From NCBI GenBank assembly GCA_002368155.1, contig AP018180.1, positions 4,263,380-4,327,379 on the forward strand: a stretch of 64,000 nucleotides of DNA, read 5' to 3'. Under the pieces are notes generated by a model. That model did no database searches. It was not told where the DNA came from and worked only from the letters and a program-made list of their open reading frames with translations. The position numbers and the translations under genes were made by a program. Positions within the stretch are counted from its first letter, which is position 1. Every line of letters starts with the position of its first letter. Origin of the DNA: Nostoc carneum NIES-2107 (lineage in GTDB: Bacteria; Cyanobacteriota; Cyanobacteriia; Cyanobacteriales; Nostocaceae). Below are positions 52,119 through 61,140 of the stretch, in pieces.

Positions 52119-53378
52119 TTAAGATATATATAAATCATTCGACTTCGCATTTTCTTCTTCAATTTTGTTGCTTAAATACAGCTGTCTATGCAAAGTTTTA
52201 CGGCTAGCTAGCTCTTGCCCTTTTAGTCCTAGTGAATAACGCAGATTTTTGTCTTTACACAAACATTTAAAAGCTTCTAATATGCCATTTTCAGAATTTG
52301 GATCGACAAGGATTCCATTCTCTTCATCATGTACAGCATCCACTACACCTCCAACTCTGGTAGCAATGACAGGTTTTCCAAAGTAACCAGCTTCTACATA
52401 AACTATGCCAAAACCTTCAATGCTATAAGCATTCTGATCGAAGAAAGTTAACATAGCAAATAAATCACAAGCTGCGTAGTAACTTGCTAATTCTCTATCG
52501 GGTACATATCCAGCAAAGTGTACTCTATCTATTAAATTTAAGCGGCTAGCAAGAGATTTTAATTCTAATTCCATTACACCTCTGCCACAAACGATGTAAT
52601 GTACATCAATGTTTTCTGCTAGTAGTAACGGTAAGAGTTGAATTATTTTGTCAAACCCTTTACGTGGAACAAGTCTTCCTACCGATAAAATAACAATAGA
52701 TGTTTCCTGAATTTTGTAATTATTTCGTAGTTTCTTACCTAAATTTTCAAAATCATTTTTAATGTTTAATATACCAAACTTTTCTGGTCTAACCACAGGA
52801 TTAATCACCAGAGTAGAAGTATTAAAGTTAAAATTTTTAGTAAGATAGTCGGCTGTAAAAGAACTGTTACAAACTATTTTTTCAACTCGATTGAGTGTAC
52901 AGCTAAACAGCAATCGCAACATGGGATTTTTTAAAGGACAAAGAATATCGTTACCATGTACATATATAAAACAACGAACTGGTAGGAGATAACTTAACAG
53001 TAATAAAACCGGGAAATCGTAGCCATGACCCCATTCAATATAACGATAACGATAGCGAAAATATATTTTGATCGCTAGAAGCAATTCACAAAACATATAA
53101 AAAAATTGTTTGATAAAGCTACCTAGCAATACAAAATTAAATAATTTGGGAGATTTCCAGCGAAATATAGGAAAATTTTGTTTCTCATCAAAGTATTTAT
53201 CTCCTAAACAAGCACTAGATAAAACAATTACCCTTTCTGGATCTTGGAGACAACGATTATAAATATATTCCTCAATACCTCCTTCTTTTGGTAGTAGTGT
53301 ACGAGAAACAACCAAGATATCCGGTTTCAGCAAAGGTAAATTCTCTTTAATTGCAGCATTTGCTAAAGAATTTGGCAT
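52119..53378 (-). CDS. Glycosyltransferase family 4
   Basis: 419 residues. GT-B signs: LVVSRTLLPKEGGIEEYIYNRC at the N-terminus (glycine-rich donor/acceptor loop), VILSVGRLVPRKGFDKIIQLLPLLL, and EGFGIVYVEAGYFGKPVIATRVGGVVDAVHDEENGILVDPNS with the E-x7-E pair. It adds one sugar to the growing lipid-linked repeat unit. It lies 15 bases upstream of the flippase and is surely co-transcribed. Confidence 0.92.
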   Translation of the reverse strand: MPNSLANAAIKENLPLLKPDILVVSRTLLPKEGGIEEYIYNRCLQDPERVIVLSSACLGDKYFDEKQNFPIFRWKSPKLFNFVLLGSFIKQFFYMFCELLLAIKIYFRYRYRYIEWGHGYDFPVLLLLSYLLPVRCFIYVHGNDILCPLKNPMLRLLFSCTLNRVEKIVCNSSFTADYLTKNFNFNTSTLVINPVVRPEKFGILNIKNDFENLGKKLRNNYKIQETSIVILSVGRLVPRKGFDKIIQLLPLLLAENIDVHYIVCGRGVMELELKSLASRLNLIDRVHFAGYVPDRELASYYAACDLFAMLTFFDQNAYSIEGFGIVYVEAGYFGKPVIATRVGGVVDAVHDEENGILVDPNSENGILEAFKCLCKDKNLRYSLGLKGQELASRKTLHRQLYLSNKIEEENAKSNDLYIS

Positions 53379-53425
53379 TAAAATACCTCAAGTCAATATT
53401 TTTATAATGCTAAATTTTAATCAGC

Positions 53426-54508
53426 TTAAACTAGATTTTTTGTCGTTAAATAAAATCGAGATAAGCTTTGTTCCCAATAATAACAATTAGTAACTTTCAA
53501 GCGATTTTTTTCTTCTATAGATTTTCTGATTTCGGGGTTATCAATCAACTTTGATATAGCATCTGCAAGAGCTTGAGAATTTCTAGGTGGAACTAGTAAT
53601 CCATTTTCACCATCTATTACTAACTCAGGTATTGCTCCCACCTGAGTTGTAATAATTGGTAAGCTATAATGCATAGCTTCAATTAAGACAATTCCAAAAG
53701 TTTCTTTAAGAGTTGGCAAGACAAAAATATGCGATTTTGAGTATAGGGTTTGCAATATTTGTCTGTCTCTACCATCATGAAAAAATACATTGTTAGTTAA
53801 ATTGTAACTTTCTACTATTTTTTTCAGATTTTCTAAATATTCAGTAGATTTATTAGGATTTCCTACTAAATGTAGTGTAGCTTTATCTCTATTTATTTGA
53901 GAAAATGCTTCTATAAGATAGATTAATCCTTTTCCAGGTAAATAGTTGGCAACACATAAAACACAGATATTTTCTGTATTCTCTTTTGGGGCAATGATAT
54001 GTAAATGTTCTCTATCTACTCCTGGAGGTATTACAGTTATTAATTCAGATTTAATTCCTAATGAAGATATTTCTCTCTTAGAATATTCACTATTGGTAAT
54101 AATAATATCTATTACTGATAATCTAATTTTATGGTTAATACCATTAATCCACTGTTGTAATAAAAATTTATCACTAGTATCATAACCATAAAGTGAATGC
54201 ACCAATACAAGTATCTTTCCTCTTTTTATGAATCGCTGAATAATATTAGTTAAAAAAAGATACTTGCTAAAGTAATGGTCTTCTATAAAAACTCCTTTAC
54301 ATTTGTAAAGCCAACAGCATAACACTATATTTGTCAATATAATTCCTATTACAGGTATTCTAGAAATCCTAATTGATAAACTTTTATGTAAACTTATAAA
54401 TTCTGTATCATGTCCTTTTCCTTCCAAATATTTGAAAAATTTGTAGTTATATATTTCTCCTCCTGTTTGCGGAGGAATTGCTCCAACAAAAAACCAAAAT
54501 TTATTCAT
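53426..54508 (-). CDS. Glycosyltransferase family 4
   Basis: 360 residues. FVGAIPPQTGGEIYNYKFFKYL opens the N-terminal domain; ICVLCVANYLPGKGLIYLIEAF and KETFGIVLIEAMHYSLPIITTQVGAIPELVIDGENGLLVPPR give the nucleotide-sugar site. The start overlaps the end of the upstream gene by eight bases, so translation is coupled. Sugar specificity is not readable. Confidence 0.92.
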   Translation of the reverse strand: MNKFWFFVGAIPPQTGGEIYNYKFFKYLEGKGHDTEFISLHKSLSIRISRIPVIGIILTNIVLCCWLYKCKGVFIEDHYFSKYLFLTNIIQRFIKRGKILVLVHSLYGYDTSDKFLLQQWINGINHKIRLSVIDIIITNSEYSKREISSLGIKSELITVIPPGVDREHLHIIAPKENTENICVLCVANYLPGKGLIYLIEAFSQINRDKATLHLVGNPNKSTEYLENLKKIVESYNLTNNVFFHDGRDRQILQTLYSKSHIFVLPTLKETFGIVLIEAMHYSLPIITTQVGAIPELVIDGENGLLVPPRNSQALADAISKLIDNPEIRKSIEEKNRLKVTNCYYWEQSLSRFYLTTKNLV

Positions 54509-55730
54509 GATTAATAGAATATTGTGATAATAAACCTGTTAAATGCATCATTTTTTGGGCATACCTAGCAACATTGCAGTTCGTCTTTACCCAAGCTTGA
54601 CCTTTTGCTAATAACAAAGATGTATTAGTGTCATTAAAAACGCGAACGATTTTTTCAGCTACAGTGGCTGGATCGTTGGGGTCAACAGTCCACTCAGGTG
54701 CAAAATTTTGTAAGATTTCGTTAATTCCTCCTGTAGAACTACCAATGACAGGTACACCACAAGCGATCGCTTCTACCACTGTGCGTCCAAAGGGTTCTCT
54801 TGGAGCTAAAGTTACAACTATATCTGCATACTTATAATAATTTTCAATGTTGAGAGTGGCTGGCAAGATAGTAAAGCGATCTGCAACTCCTTGCATTGCA
54901 GCACTTGCAAGTAAATCACTTGTACGACTTCCGTCTTCCGATTCATCAGGCCCGATCACTACTCCGTGATAAAAGTGACCCATAGCTTTTAAATGTGCAA
55001 GTACAGGAATTAATGCACGTAAATTTTTATCGTTTACAGTTCCAGGTTTATTTAAGCGTGAAGGTGTTAAAAGCAATCTCGCCCCAGAATTAAGTATTGC
55101 CCGTAAATTTACAGGTGGAGAACTATTGTTGCTATAGCTATTGAAGCGTTCTGCATCTACTGGTTGATATAGGATTCCTTGAATATTAGGCATTAAACGG
55201 CGAATATGTCTTGCCGTAAATTGAGAATTGCAAATAGCTTTGGGATTAATACTAGCAAAAGCTATTCTTCTTAAGGATTCACCTAACTTGTTGTAGGAAA
55301 GTATTAAGTCGTGACAAAAATGATAAATAGGACGACCACTTAAGCGTATCGAAGGTGCAGACTTGATTAAAAAGGCCATCGAATACCAATCAGACCAGTT
55401 ATCCAATAGTAAAGGAAAATTTTTCGGTTGTTGATTTATCCACTCAAATGCTAAGTTAACAAACTGATATTCATTTTCTGCTGTAATCAAGTGCATACAT
55501 GAAGAAAGTCCTGCCTCATTTAGGTATTTTTCTGTTAATGAATCTGACCAAACTAAGATACATAAATGCTCTAATGTGCCACATTGCTTAAATCCTTGAG
55601 CCAAAGATAATAGCGATATAAGTGCGCCACCTAAGTGTTGAAATCCTCCTGGCAAAAGCAATAGTCTTGTCTGACTATTGTTAATTTTTAAATTTTGATT
55701 TTTCTTGATAAAAAACGATTTTGATAACAT
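54501..55730 (-). CDS. Glycosyltransferase family 4
   Basis: 409 residues with LLLLPGGFQHLGGALISLLSLAQGF as first domain loop, ARLLLTPSRLNKPGTVNDKNLRALIPVLA at the domain junction and REPFGRTVVEAIACGVPVIGSSTGGINEILQNF as the donor site. Third GT4 of the operon. Its first helix (MLSKSFFIKKNQNLKINNSQ) is an atypical basic extension, so the true start could be a later codon, though none with a better binding site was seen. Confidence 0.9.
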   Translation of the reverse strand: MLSKSFFIKKNQNLKINNSQTRLLLLPGGFQHLGGALISLLSLAQGFKQCGTLEHLCILVWSDSLTEKYLNEAGLSSCMHLITAENEYQFVNLAFEWINQQPKNFPLLLDNWSDWYSMAFLIKSAPSIRLSGRPIYHFCHDLILSYNKLGESLRRIAFASINPKAICNSQFTARHIRRLMPNIQGILYQPVDAERFNSYSNNSSPPVNLRAILNSGARLLLTPSRLNKPGTVNDKNLRALIPVLAHLKAMGHFYHGVVIGPDESEDGSRTSDLLASAAMQGVADRFTILPATLNIENYYKYADIVVTLAPREPFGRTVVEAIACGVPVIGSSTGGINEILQNFAPEWTVDPNDPATVAEKIVRVFNDTNTSLLLAKGQAWVKTNCNVARYAQKMMHLTGLLSQYSINHE

Positions 55731-55759
55731 AAAATTTAGTTTGATTTAAAAGATACTTA

Positions 55760-56755
55760 CTAGTAAGCCCTCTGCCTTAAAAGACTAAAATTTTTCTTAA
55801 TTCTTTGTCTTAAACTATATTTTGATATATCAATAACGTTTTCCTCAGAAATATTAGATAACAATCTCGCGAGATACGCAAATGTTGATGTTGAGTCATG
55901 TATTAAGTAATGACATTGACTAAGCAAATATATATCAATTAGTGCTTCAACACCATTTTCAAATCTGTCTGGACACTCAAGATTTTGATGAAGAGAAGAT
56001 TGGTCTGCTGGATACCATTTGCATGTTGTTGCAACATTTGTATATTTTGTTTTAAACTGCTTTTCTACTTCCTGATTATCAGTAGACAAAAATATTACTA
56101 TATTCGTTTTATTTTCAGATATTGCGTTGATAAAGTTGTAATATTTATCATAGGGATTTTTTAAATCTGTATATCTAACGTGAACACCTATAACTTGTTT
56201 ATTAACAAAATATTTACTTTTAAATTCCTCTGCTCTTTGTTTTATTTTCTCATTAATTCTTAAGTGGCAAAAAAAGACTTGTCTCAGGATTTCACTATCA
56301 TTTAAATGTGTAAGATGTTGAAAATCTCCCTTGAAGTATCGTCTTAACCTATGAATTTGATGTAAATATGTCCATCTAACTAAAATATCTTGATGATAGT
56401 CTATATGAGTAATATCAATAGTGTACTTTTGCCATATTTTTGGATTTCGATGTCTATCTTTCACATGCCCATCATAACAATCGATGATTTCATTAACGCT
56501 TTTATTTAAGTTATTTTCCCAGACTTTTGGATAGATAGAGCTTACGGGCAAGATAATAGATATTTCACCAATTTCTGGCGCTGTGAAAAACTTATGAAAC
56601 ACATTCTCTTGATTGTTTGAATAAGCATAGTCGCTCCAATCAACCACAACTTTCCTATGGGTAATTTGAGCATATAATATTCCTTCTAATACAGCTAGTA
56701 TACGATTACCTAAACCAGCCTTACCTTTAATCAGTAAAATTTTATTATCAATCAT
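55760..56755 (-). CDS. NodZ-like fucosyltransferase (GT23-type)
   Basis: 331 residues. ILLIKGKAGLGNRILAVLEGILYAQ is the GDP-sugar fold start with the GLGNR motif, and VIGVHVRYTDLKNPYDKYY carries the H-x-R-x-x-D motif shared by alpha-1,6-fucosyltransferases such as NodZ. ALIDIYLLSQCHYLIHDSTSTFAYLARLL matches the C-terminal S/T-rich site. It likely adds fucose from GDP-fucose to the repeat unit. Its ATG overlaps the stop of the polymerase gene by four bases (ATGA). Confidence 0.82.
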   Translation of the reverse strand: MIDNKILLIKGKAGLGNRILAVLEGILYAQITHRKVVVDWSDYAYSNNQENVFHKFFTAPEIGEISIILPVSSIYPKVWENNLNKSVNEIIDCYDGHVKDRHRNPKIWQKYTIDITHIDYHQDILVRWTYLHQIHRLRRYFKGDFQHLTHLNDSEILRQVFFCHLRINEKIKQRAEEFKSKYFVNKQVIGVHVRYTDLKNPYDKYYNFINAISENKTNIVIFLSTDNQEVEKQFKTKYTNVATTCKWYPADQSSLHQNLECPDRFENGVEALIDIYLLSQCHYLIHDSTSTFAYLARLLSNISEENVIDISKYSLRQRIKKNFSLLRQRAY

Positions 56756-58104
56756 ATATTTTGGGAATAATAGTTATACTTGGGAGATTTATATAGCATT
56801 ACGCAAAGTAAAACAATAAAGATTTCCGGCCCCATAAAATCCGTAACTAAAGAACTAATAATAAAGTAAAGCAGCATCAGAAAAGCAGACAAAGGTCTTT
56901 GTTTTCTTGTTTGGTAAAGCCATGTTAAAAATGGAATAAAAAATGTCATAAAAATACCAGTTCCTAGTAATCCTGATCTATAAAATAGACATCCCAGCAA
57001 AAAACTTTCAGTTCCAGTTAAGGCAAACTCATATCCAGGTAATACAGGAGAACCAGGGACTCCATGTCCTAAAAGAGGTTCTTTAATAAAATCTTCCCAA
57101 GTTCTTAAATAAATTTTATAACGTACATCTGTTGAATCCTTGCGAAAATTACTAGTTGCTTCAACACTCTGGTTGTAATTCTCCATTAATAAAGATGTTA
57201 CTGAAGGTACAGATAAAGTTACAAAGCTAGTAATTGCAAATAATAATAATATAAATGCAATTCCTTTATCTTTAGCAGATGTCAAAAGCCAACGAATAAA
57301 TAGTACAGCAGCTAAAGACAACCATGCATTACGAGCTTGACAAATCACAATTAGTACTGAACAAATAATACATAATGTCCAAGACCAATAACGTTTTTTA
57401 ACATCTAAAATAACTAATCCAGCAAAGCCAATTGCAAAAGACGAAACTGTAGGATGAGCAAAGAAAAAAGTATAACGATAAAGTCCTCCAAAACCTGGTT
57501 CACCAAAATAATATGGGACTAGAAAATTACCAACACTACCTAATTTGCTTGCATTAAATGTTCCTTTATCGGTCAATACAGCATATAAAGTTCGGGGTGG
57601 AACAAAATATGGTTCTCGGAGTATAAAGTGAAAAAATAACCACCAAAAGAGCATGAAGCAAATTAAAACTGAAAATGCCCAGGCTACAACATGATATCGA
57701 ACAAAAATTTTATGACTCTGGATATACCAGAGAATAATTCCACCACAGCCCCAAGTTACAAATGGATCGATGAGTAATCTGGGTGCAATCTCTGGAGAGT
57801 TGAGAGCATAGGAAATACATTGCTGAAAAGCAAATAAGATGATACCAATAACTTCTAAGCTGGGTTTAGATAAACGTATCCTTTTATATTGTTTCAATTC
57901 ATAAATACATATACCGCCAACCCAAGGTAAGAGCATTATTCCCCAACCGATGACCCACCATAAGGGAATTAATAGAATTCCTAAGCAGACTACTTTCTCG
58001 GATAGAGTTAGTATGTGCCATTTTAACCAAATTCCATGAAATAAAATATCATCAGCCCGATTTTTAATATCTAAGGATACTTGTCGAAAATTGGTATGAC
58101 TCAT
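56752..58104 (-). CDS. O-antigen ligase/Wzy-type polymerase family membrane protein
   Basis: 450 residues, about eleven membrane segments, with one large outside loop (FVPPRTLYAVLTDKGTFNASKLGSVGNFLV...) and the RSGLLGTGIFMTFFIPFL / PLLGHGVPGSPVLPGYEF parts typical of the Wzy_C/O-antigen ligase group. It probably polymerises repeat units at the periplasmic face. Four-base ATGA overlaps with both neighbours show tight coupling in the operon. Confidence 0.88.
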   Translation of the reverse strand: MSHTNFRQVSLDIKNRADDILFHGIWLKWHILTLSEKVVCLGILLIPLWWVIGWGIMLLPWVGGICIYELKQYKRIRLSKPSLEVIGIILFAFQQCISYALNSPEIAPRLLIDPFVTWGCGGIILWYIQSHKIFVRYHVVAWAFSVLICFMLFWWLFFHFILREPYFVPPRTLYAVLTDKGTFNASKLGSVGNFLVPYYFGEPGFGGLYRYTFFFAHPTVSSFAIGFAGLVILDVKKRYWSWTLCIICSVLIVICQARNAWLSLAAVLFIRWLLTSAKDKGIAFILLLFAITSFVTLSVPSVTSLLMENYNQSVEATSNFRKDSTDVRYKIYLRTWEDFIKEPLLGHGVPGSPVLPGYEFALTGTESFLLGCLFYRSGLLGTGIFMTFFIPFLTWLYQTRKQRPLSAFLMLLYFIISSLVTDFMGPEIFIVLLCVMLYKSPKYNYYSQNI

Positions 58105-60146
58105 ACCTCTATCTGGTGAATATTTTTTTTGTACATATATTCCTCACCCCTATGCTCAACTCCATTCAAGGCTAAACCGAGAATTTGAGCATTATGACGC
58201 ACGAGTTGTTCTAAACTTTCGTGTAACATTCCGCGATCGCTTACCCCTAACCGCACTACTAACAAAACATTAACGATCGCTTTTGCCATCAAAGATGTTT
58301 CTCCCGTAGAATTAACAGGAGCAGTATCAACAATTACGTAATCATAATTTCCTGACTTCTCTGTCCTATTAAGGTAATCCTCAAATTTTCCTTGTGCTAC
58401 AAACTCCATAATTTTATCCGTAGGTAAAGAGAAGTTAGGTACAAAATCTAACATATTGTTGATTGTAATAGGCGTAGATAAAGCATTTGTTTCTCGTGGT
58501 AAACTATACCCAAAATATTTACTCAGTTGGGCTTTATGGAAATCGCCATCCACAATCAGCACCCGGAAACCCAAAATAGCTAATGCTGCTGCTAGTCCAA
58601 TTGCTACAGTGGTTTTACCTTCTCCAGGTATGGAACTGCTAACCATCAAACGGCGCTTTTCTAAAGACATTAAGCTGAGGATAGAAGCCAAGCGTTGGAA
58701 GCAAATTTCCGATACCAATTCTAATTTCAATCCCATAGTTGCAGATCTGAGAGTTGGAATTCTTGCTAAGATTGGCAATTCCATCTCTTGCAAATCTTTG
58801 ACTTTCAGTAGCGAGTTACGAGACTCCAGATATGTGACAACGGCAAGGCTACCAAACACTGATGATAAAATTGCACCCAGAACCATCAAAGATAACTTGG
58901 GACTTGTTGGTTTAGGATCTACAGTCGGTGAATCAAGAATTTGCACATTAGGATAAGAATTAAAAGCACTAAGTTTTGCTTGCTCTAACTGAGCCACAAC
59001 GCCTTTGTAAACACCTTCGGCAATCTCATACTTGCGTTGTAAATCTGACAGTTCTCCTTGTTGAGTAGAAATTGCTCTCAGTTCTGCATTCAAACTCTGC
59101 ACTTGACCTTGAATCTGCTTTGCTTGTTGTTCCAAGGCTTGGCTATCGCTATCGGCTTGAATCAACTGCACAATTAAATCCATTGTCGGGTCTTTAAAAT
59201 TATTTCCACCAAAGCTAGTATCAATTCTTTCTGAACCAGGAACTAAAAGATTTAGTTGTCGGTTGAGTGCCACTATTAATGTGGATCGCTTTTCCTGTAA
59301 AGATTTGATACTGGGGTGTTCCTCAGTAAAATTGCCTCTTTGAGTAGCAATCTCTGTATCAACTTCTGATAACTTTTGTCGTATTGCTTGGTACTCCTTA
59401 TTTTGACTTAAACGTAAGGAGTTCATTGCTTGTTGTGCACTCATTCCCAGCCTTTGACTTAAAGTTTGCGACCGAATTTTTGCAGCTTGTGCTTGGGAAT
59501 GCATCTCTGTTTGTAGAGTTCTTAAACTTTTAATAGCCTCTACTAGATTTCTAGTTTGGTCATCATTGCTCACCAGTCCTGTAGATCGTTTAAATTGAGC
59601 CAGTTTGTTCTTGGCTATTTGCAAATTGCGTTCTGCTTGTTGAAGTTGCACCTTGCTAAATTGTTGTCGAGAATTAGAAGTTCCCTGACGGAGTTCATTT
59701 AGGCGACGTTGGTAACTTAAAAGCAATTTTTCTGATCTGTTTCTTGCTAGTTCTGCTAGGGAACCCGTAACTTCTAAGCGAATAGTGGTAGATTGGTCTA
59801 TCGGCTTAACTGTAAATTGCTTTTTGTAGCTATCAAGGCTACTATAGTTATCTTTTTCAGGATCGGTAAACCAAACAGGACGAATGACATCATCGCTAGT
59901 GATGATAGAAATCTGTACTTGTAGAGGATTGAGTTCGTTAGTAAAAGTAACCCCTTGGTCTTTAATTTGTCCTAAACTGCCCAAATTCGCATCTAAGTTA
60001 CTTGTGGTATCCGGCAATATCAGTTGAGTGCTAGCTGTCCAAAGACGTGGTGATAATGTAGCTATTATTGCTGCGCCACCCAGAGTTAAACTGTTCAATC
60101 CAGCTAGAGTAAGTCCATGTCTTTTTACAATTGCAGATACCTTCAC
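58101..60146 (-). CDS. Wzc-like polysaccharide co-polymerase / BY-kinase fusion
   Basis: 681 residues. A Wzz-type N-terminal membrane segment (LTLAGLNSLTLGGAAIIATLSPRLWTASTQLILP) is followed by long coiled coils (about 130-400), a second membrane segment (LSLMVLGAILSSVFGSLAVVTYLESR) and a cytoplasmic ATPase with Walker A (SSIPGEGKTTVAIGLA), A' (VLIVDGDFHKA) and B (YVIVDTAP). It controls chain length and export. The C-terminal Tyr-rich tail of classic tyrosine kinases is almost absent (one YMYKK). Confidence 0.93.
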   Translation of the reverse strand: MKVSAIVKRHGLTLAGLNSLTLGGAAIIATLSPRLWTASTQLILPDTTSNLDANLGSLGQIKDQGVTFTNELNPLQVQISIITSDDVIRPVWFTDPEKDNYSSLDSYKKQFTVKPIDQSTTIRLEVTGSLAELARNRSEKLLLSYQRRLNELRQGTSNSRQQFSKVQLQQAERNLQIAKNKLAQFKRSTGLVSNDDQTRNLVEAIKSLRTLQTEMHSQAQAAKIRSQTLSQRLGMSAQQAMNSLRLSQNKEYQAIRQKLSEVDTEIATQRGNFTEEHPSIKSLQEKRSTLIVALNRQLNLLVPGSERIDTSFGGNNFKDPTMDLIVQLIQADSDSQALEQQAKQIQGQVQSLNAELRAISTQQGELSDLQRKYEIAEGVYKGVVAQLEQAKLSAFNSYPNVQILDSPTVDPKPTSPKLSLMVLGAILSSVFGSLAVVTYLESRNSLLKVKDLQEMELPILARIPTLRSATMGLKLELVSEICFQRLASILSLMSLEKRRLMVSSSIPGEGKTTVAIGLAAALAILGFRVLIVDGDFHKAQLSKYFGYSLPRETNALSTPITINNMLDFVPNFSLPTDKIMEFVAQGKFEDYLNRTEKSGNYDYVIVDTAPVNSTGETSLMAKAIVNVLLVVRLGVSDRGMLHESLEQLVRHNAQILGLALNGVEHRGEEYMYKKNIHQIEV

Positions 60147-60184
60147 AGTTTTAAAACCTCAAATAAATACAATAGACGTTAAGT

Positions 60185-60694
60185 TCACGAAACTAACTGA
60201 ATAGTCTGATTTTGAGGAGGATATTGCATCAACAGGTAATCTGTTAATCGAGGAGAAGTGAAGATGTTTTCTTGAAAGTAAGGTGGTGGATTGATAATAG
60301 CCTTTTGCAGTTCATCCAAATAGATAAAGCTTCTGATACCAAACTTGGCAACACTTTGAGCAAATAAAAGTTGATGATCGTCAACATGTTCGCCGTAGCG
60401 TTTGAGTCTTGGTAGAATCACAAAACTTGCACCTCTAGCTGCTAGCATCTTGGTTGAACCTTGCCCAGCATGAGAAATAACTAAGCGAGAAGCATCTACC
60501 AACTTCATTAATTCTTGGGAAGTAACAGTTGGTTCTAAAGTTAAAGAGGACATTCCTTTTAATATAGAAACGTCGCTAGTTCCATATTGCAAAAACACAG
60601 ATTCAGAAATTACGCCACGTTCTCTCAATGTCTTTAACCACAATACGGCACGGTCAAACGGAAATGAAATGGTTCCTAAGGTCATTAGAATCAT
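60185..60694 (-). CDS. Alg13-like glycosyltransferase subunit (PssE/Cps14G type)
   Basis: 169 residues. MILMTLGTISFPFDRAVLWLKTL is the family start and LVISHAGQGSTKMLAARGASFVILPRLKRYGEHVDDHQ the nucleotide-sugar site (HAGxGS). Alone it holds the catalytic donor domain; the membrane partner is the gene upstream, overlapping by four bases. The pair usually adds the second sugar of the repeat unit. Confidence 0.92.
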   Translation of the reverse strand: MILMTLGTISFPFDRAVLWLKTLRERGVISESVFLQYGTSDVSILKGMSSLTLEPTVTSQELMKLVDASRLVISHAGQGSTKMLAARGASFVILPRLKRYGEHVDDHQLLFAQSVAKFGIRSFIYLDELQKAIINPPPYFQENIFTSPRLTDYLLMQYPPQNQTIQLVS

Positions 60695-61140
60695 GATGCA
60701 TATCCCTTAAAAATTGCTTTAGGGTATTTCTGGCAAAGCTCAGCCCACTGAACATAAAATTCATCACATATTGGGTAGACTAATTTCCCTGAAATGCTTA
60801 ATTCATTAGCACGAGATATACTTTCAATGTATATAAATCGTAGCCCTAAACTCTTAGCTATATATGCAAAATTGATAGCAATACTAGCTCCTGTTGAAAT
60901 AATTACATCAGGTTTTTCTAAACGGATAAGTTGGAAAGTTTTGGGAATATTCTTGATTAGAGCTAAAATATCTCTTGGCGCTTGATAAGCCAACCAATGT
61001 ACTTTCTCGCTCTCTTCAAGAATTACTGTATCGCTCTTGCGATCGCTCACCCATACTCTCTCATGCATTGACCAAAAAGACTTCAAACTTCTCATGGTCG
61101 CAAAGTGACCGCCAGAAGTACAAACTAACATGATTTTCAT
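60691..61140 (-). CDS. Alg14-like glycosyltransferase subunit (PssD/Cps14F type)
   Basis: 149 residues from ATG 61140; a GTG nine codons upstream extends the frame, and MKIMLVCTSGGH is how family members begin. IMLVCTSGGHFATMRSL, DVIISTGASIAINFAYIAKSLGLRFIYIES are the defining segments. It recruits the Alg13-like partner to the membrane and gives acceptor specificity. First gene of the leftward operon seen here; its promoter must lie in the 1.8-kb region to the right. Confidence 0.9.
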   Translation of the reverse strand: MKIMLVCTSGGHFATMRSLKSFWSMHERVWVSDRKSDTVILEESEKVHWLAYQAPRDILALIKNIPKTFQLIRLEKPDVIISTGASIAINFAYIAKSLGLRFIYIESISRANELSISGKLVYPICDEFYVQWAELCQKYPKAIFKGYAS

